A model generated the notes under the pieces. It was not told the DNA's origin. It saw nothing but the letters and a program-made list of their open reading frames with translations, and made no database searches. Below, piece by piece: positions 62,660-64,000 of a DNA stretch of 64,000 bases. A program made the translations under genes and the position numbers. Source of the DNA: Mycteria americana (Eukaryota; Chordata; Aves; Ciconiiformes; Ciconiidae); assembly GCF_035582795.1 (NCBI RefSeq), contig NC_134373.1, forward strand, positions 17,630,001 through 17,694,000, written 5' to 3'. The stretch's first letter is position 1. Each line of letters starts with the position of its first letter.

Positions 62660-63461
62660 CTGAGAAAACAGCTTTAATGTCGAGCCCAAAGGACTTTATA
62701 AAAATTCAGCATTTTATACCTATCAACCAGCCTGTAAGTGTGGAAGAGCTATCTGCGCTTCCCAGTGTTTCCTGGCGGAATTTTTGGGAAATGAACAAAA
62801 CCCCCTCTACTTAGGCCTGTTTGAATGAAATTTGTCGAAAATTACGAATCAGCGACTGGATAAGTATGATCAGCTTTTAGCATGCTTTATGAATGTTCTT
62901 TTTTAAAAGAAGTATTTTAAGAATGATAGATACTTATGTTCCAGTAAGTAAATGAAAAAGGTATTAAATATTTTGATGCTAGTTTATTAAAATTAGTAAA
63001 TGAGGCAGTGATGTTCTGCTCATGTTGAGTAAATAACTTAATATACTCTTGGAGTAGCTACATTTGTAGACAGTTACATCATAATGTAAGAAATCAGAAC
63101 AGATAATTTAAACATTTTATATATTATTGTATGCATAAATGTTCTTCCATTAGTTGCATTTCTGTCACTTTTGCATAACATCAAACAGCTAATACTGTAT
63201 ATAATATACACAATCTATTATTCTTAGAATATTTTTCTAAAGATGCATCTAATTTCATATTAGCATCACTTGGTACCCACATGATCATGAGGGTTACTTA
63301 AAATAATTGAGAAACTGTGGCACGTGTTGGTAATGCACTTTCAGCCCATATAAGCTTCTCAGTAGTTGGGCACACCCGGTAAGAATTCTTTACAAAGAAT
63401 TGTGAACTTGGTCAGACTTTTTGATTGTTGGATATTAGGTTGCTTGAAGTGTAAAACCAAA

Positions 63462-63530
63462 ACCAAAAAAAAGCCCCCCCAAACCAAAACACCCCCCCCC
63501 CCCAAAAAAAAAAAAAACCCAAACCAAAAT
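63462..63530 (+). repeat. A/C low-complexity tract with C12 run
   Basis: AACCAAAA-type units, a run of seven C (63474-63480), a run of twelve C (63492-63503), then A14 and further AAACC units. This is simple sequence. Such runs are assembly- and sequencing-error prone, so exact lengths should not be trusted. Confidence 0.8.
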
Positions 63531-64000
63531 CAGAGTAACAAATTATAAGCAGTATAGATATGTGTATGTAATGAATTTTCTCTGTTTTCATAAATGATTT
63601 TGTCAGGATTGTCTTTTTTATGTGAAATTCACTGTGAAAGTGTTTAGGTTTAGGTTGATTAAGTTTACAGTGTTGTGTAAATGTCAGTTAAGAATAAATA
63701 TTTTTTCTAAGAGATGACATCAATTATCCATTTAAACTAAATCTGATTTTTAAGACCTTTTTACTCCTGAGATTAAAAATAGGATTTACTCCCTTTATAG
63801 TGCTTCTGTACCTATTTCCCAGTGTAAAGGTTTTGCTCAGATAATAGATGTAGAATATTACTATCCAATCTGTTTAGATAATTTTCTTAATTTATCTGAG
63901 AACTGGGATATATTACTCATTGATACCAAGCTATGAAGTTTAATAGAAATATTTACTTCTCTCAGAAGATCATATACTTAGATTTCACTTGTTTAAATTT

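Larger units (their letters stand above)
56055..64000 (+). other. SESTD1: SESTD1 intron 6 (runs off the window)
   Basis: At least 7.9 kb with no further SESTD1 exon. It holds a C-rich quadruplex-type tract (57135-57161), a purine tract (60536-60572), an A/C tract (63462-63530), and three minus-strand protein-like open segments (58644-58829, 61459-61812, 62425-62659), the second of which is the most convincing. Confidence 0.85.

Noticed and set aside
1..64000. Bacterial-type features: operons, CRISPR arrays, insertion sequences, phage genes, riboswitches
   Set aside because: The sequence is plainly vertebrate nuclear DNA with spliced exons. No direct-repeat/spacer array or bacterial gene was seen.

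Overview
The window is vertebrate nuclear DNA, almost certainly from a bird. It is AT-rich and intron-dominated, with one strong CpG island, GT/AG-bounded short exons, an LTR of a family I recognise from bird genomes, and many A/C and poly-T runs. The one gene I can name is SESTD1 (SEC14 and spectrin domain containing 1), on the + strand. Its promoter and first exons fill the right half of the window, and the gene continues past base 64000.

Layout. Bases 1-30582 lie upstream of SESTD1 and hold no coding exon of a known family. They contain an antisense LTR-like element (18639-18993), a few low-complexity tracts, a 250-bp purine tract, possible regulatory DNA, and four + strand segments with good splice borders that could belong to an unannotated transcript. 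A sense-oriented solo LTR (about 30583-31183) sits just before the CpG island (31400-32720). From there I assign noncoding exon 1 (donor after 31931), noncoding exon 2 (35044-35106), and coding exons 44200-44279 (ATG at 44225), 50136-50244, 53786-53876 and 55941-56054. The four coding pieces join in frame to residues 1-123 of SESTD1, the front of its SEC14-like lipid-binding domain. The last intron runs from 56055 off the right edge.

Most unusual points. (1) Splicing of exon 2 to exon 3 would build an 8-codon upstream ORF whose stop ends one base before the SESTD1 start codon. (2) A perfect 18-bp hairpin with a 12-base loop lies in intron 3. (3) A minus-strand, protein-like open segment with a good splice acceptor and a PCNA-binding-like motif (61459-61812) lies in the last intron, with two weaker companions. 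(4) The LTR upstream of the promoter has an inverted copy of its own first ~27 bases next to its far end. (5) Four exon-like segments lie in the upstream region.

All assignments come from reading the sequence and from memory of the families; no alignment or database search was run.
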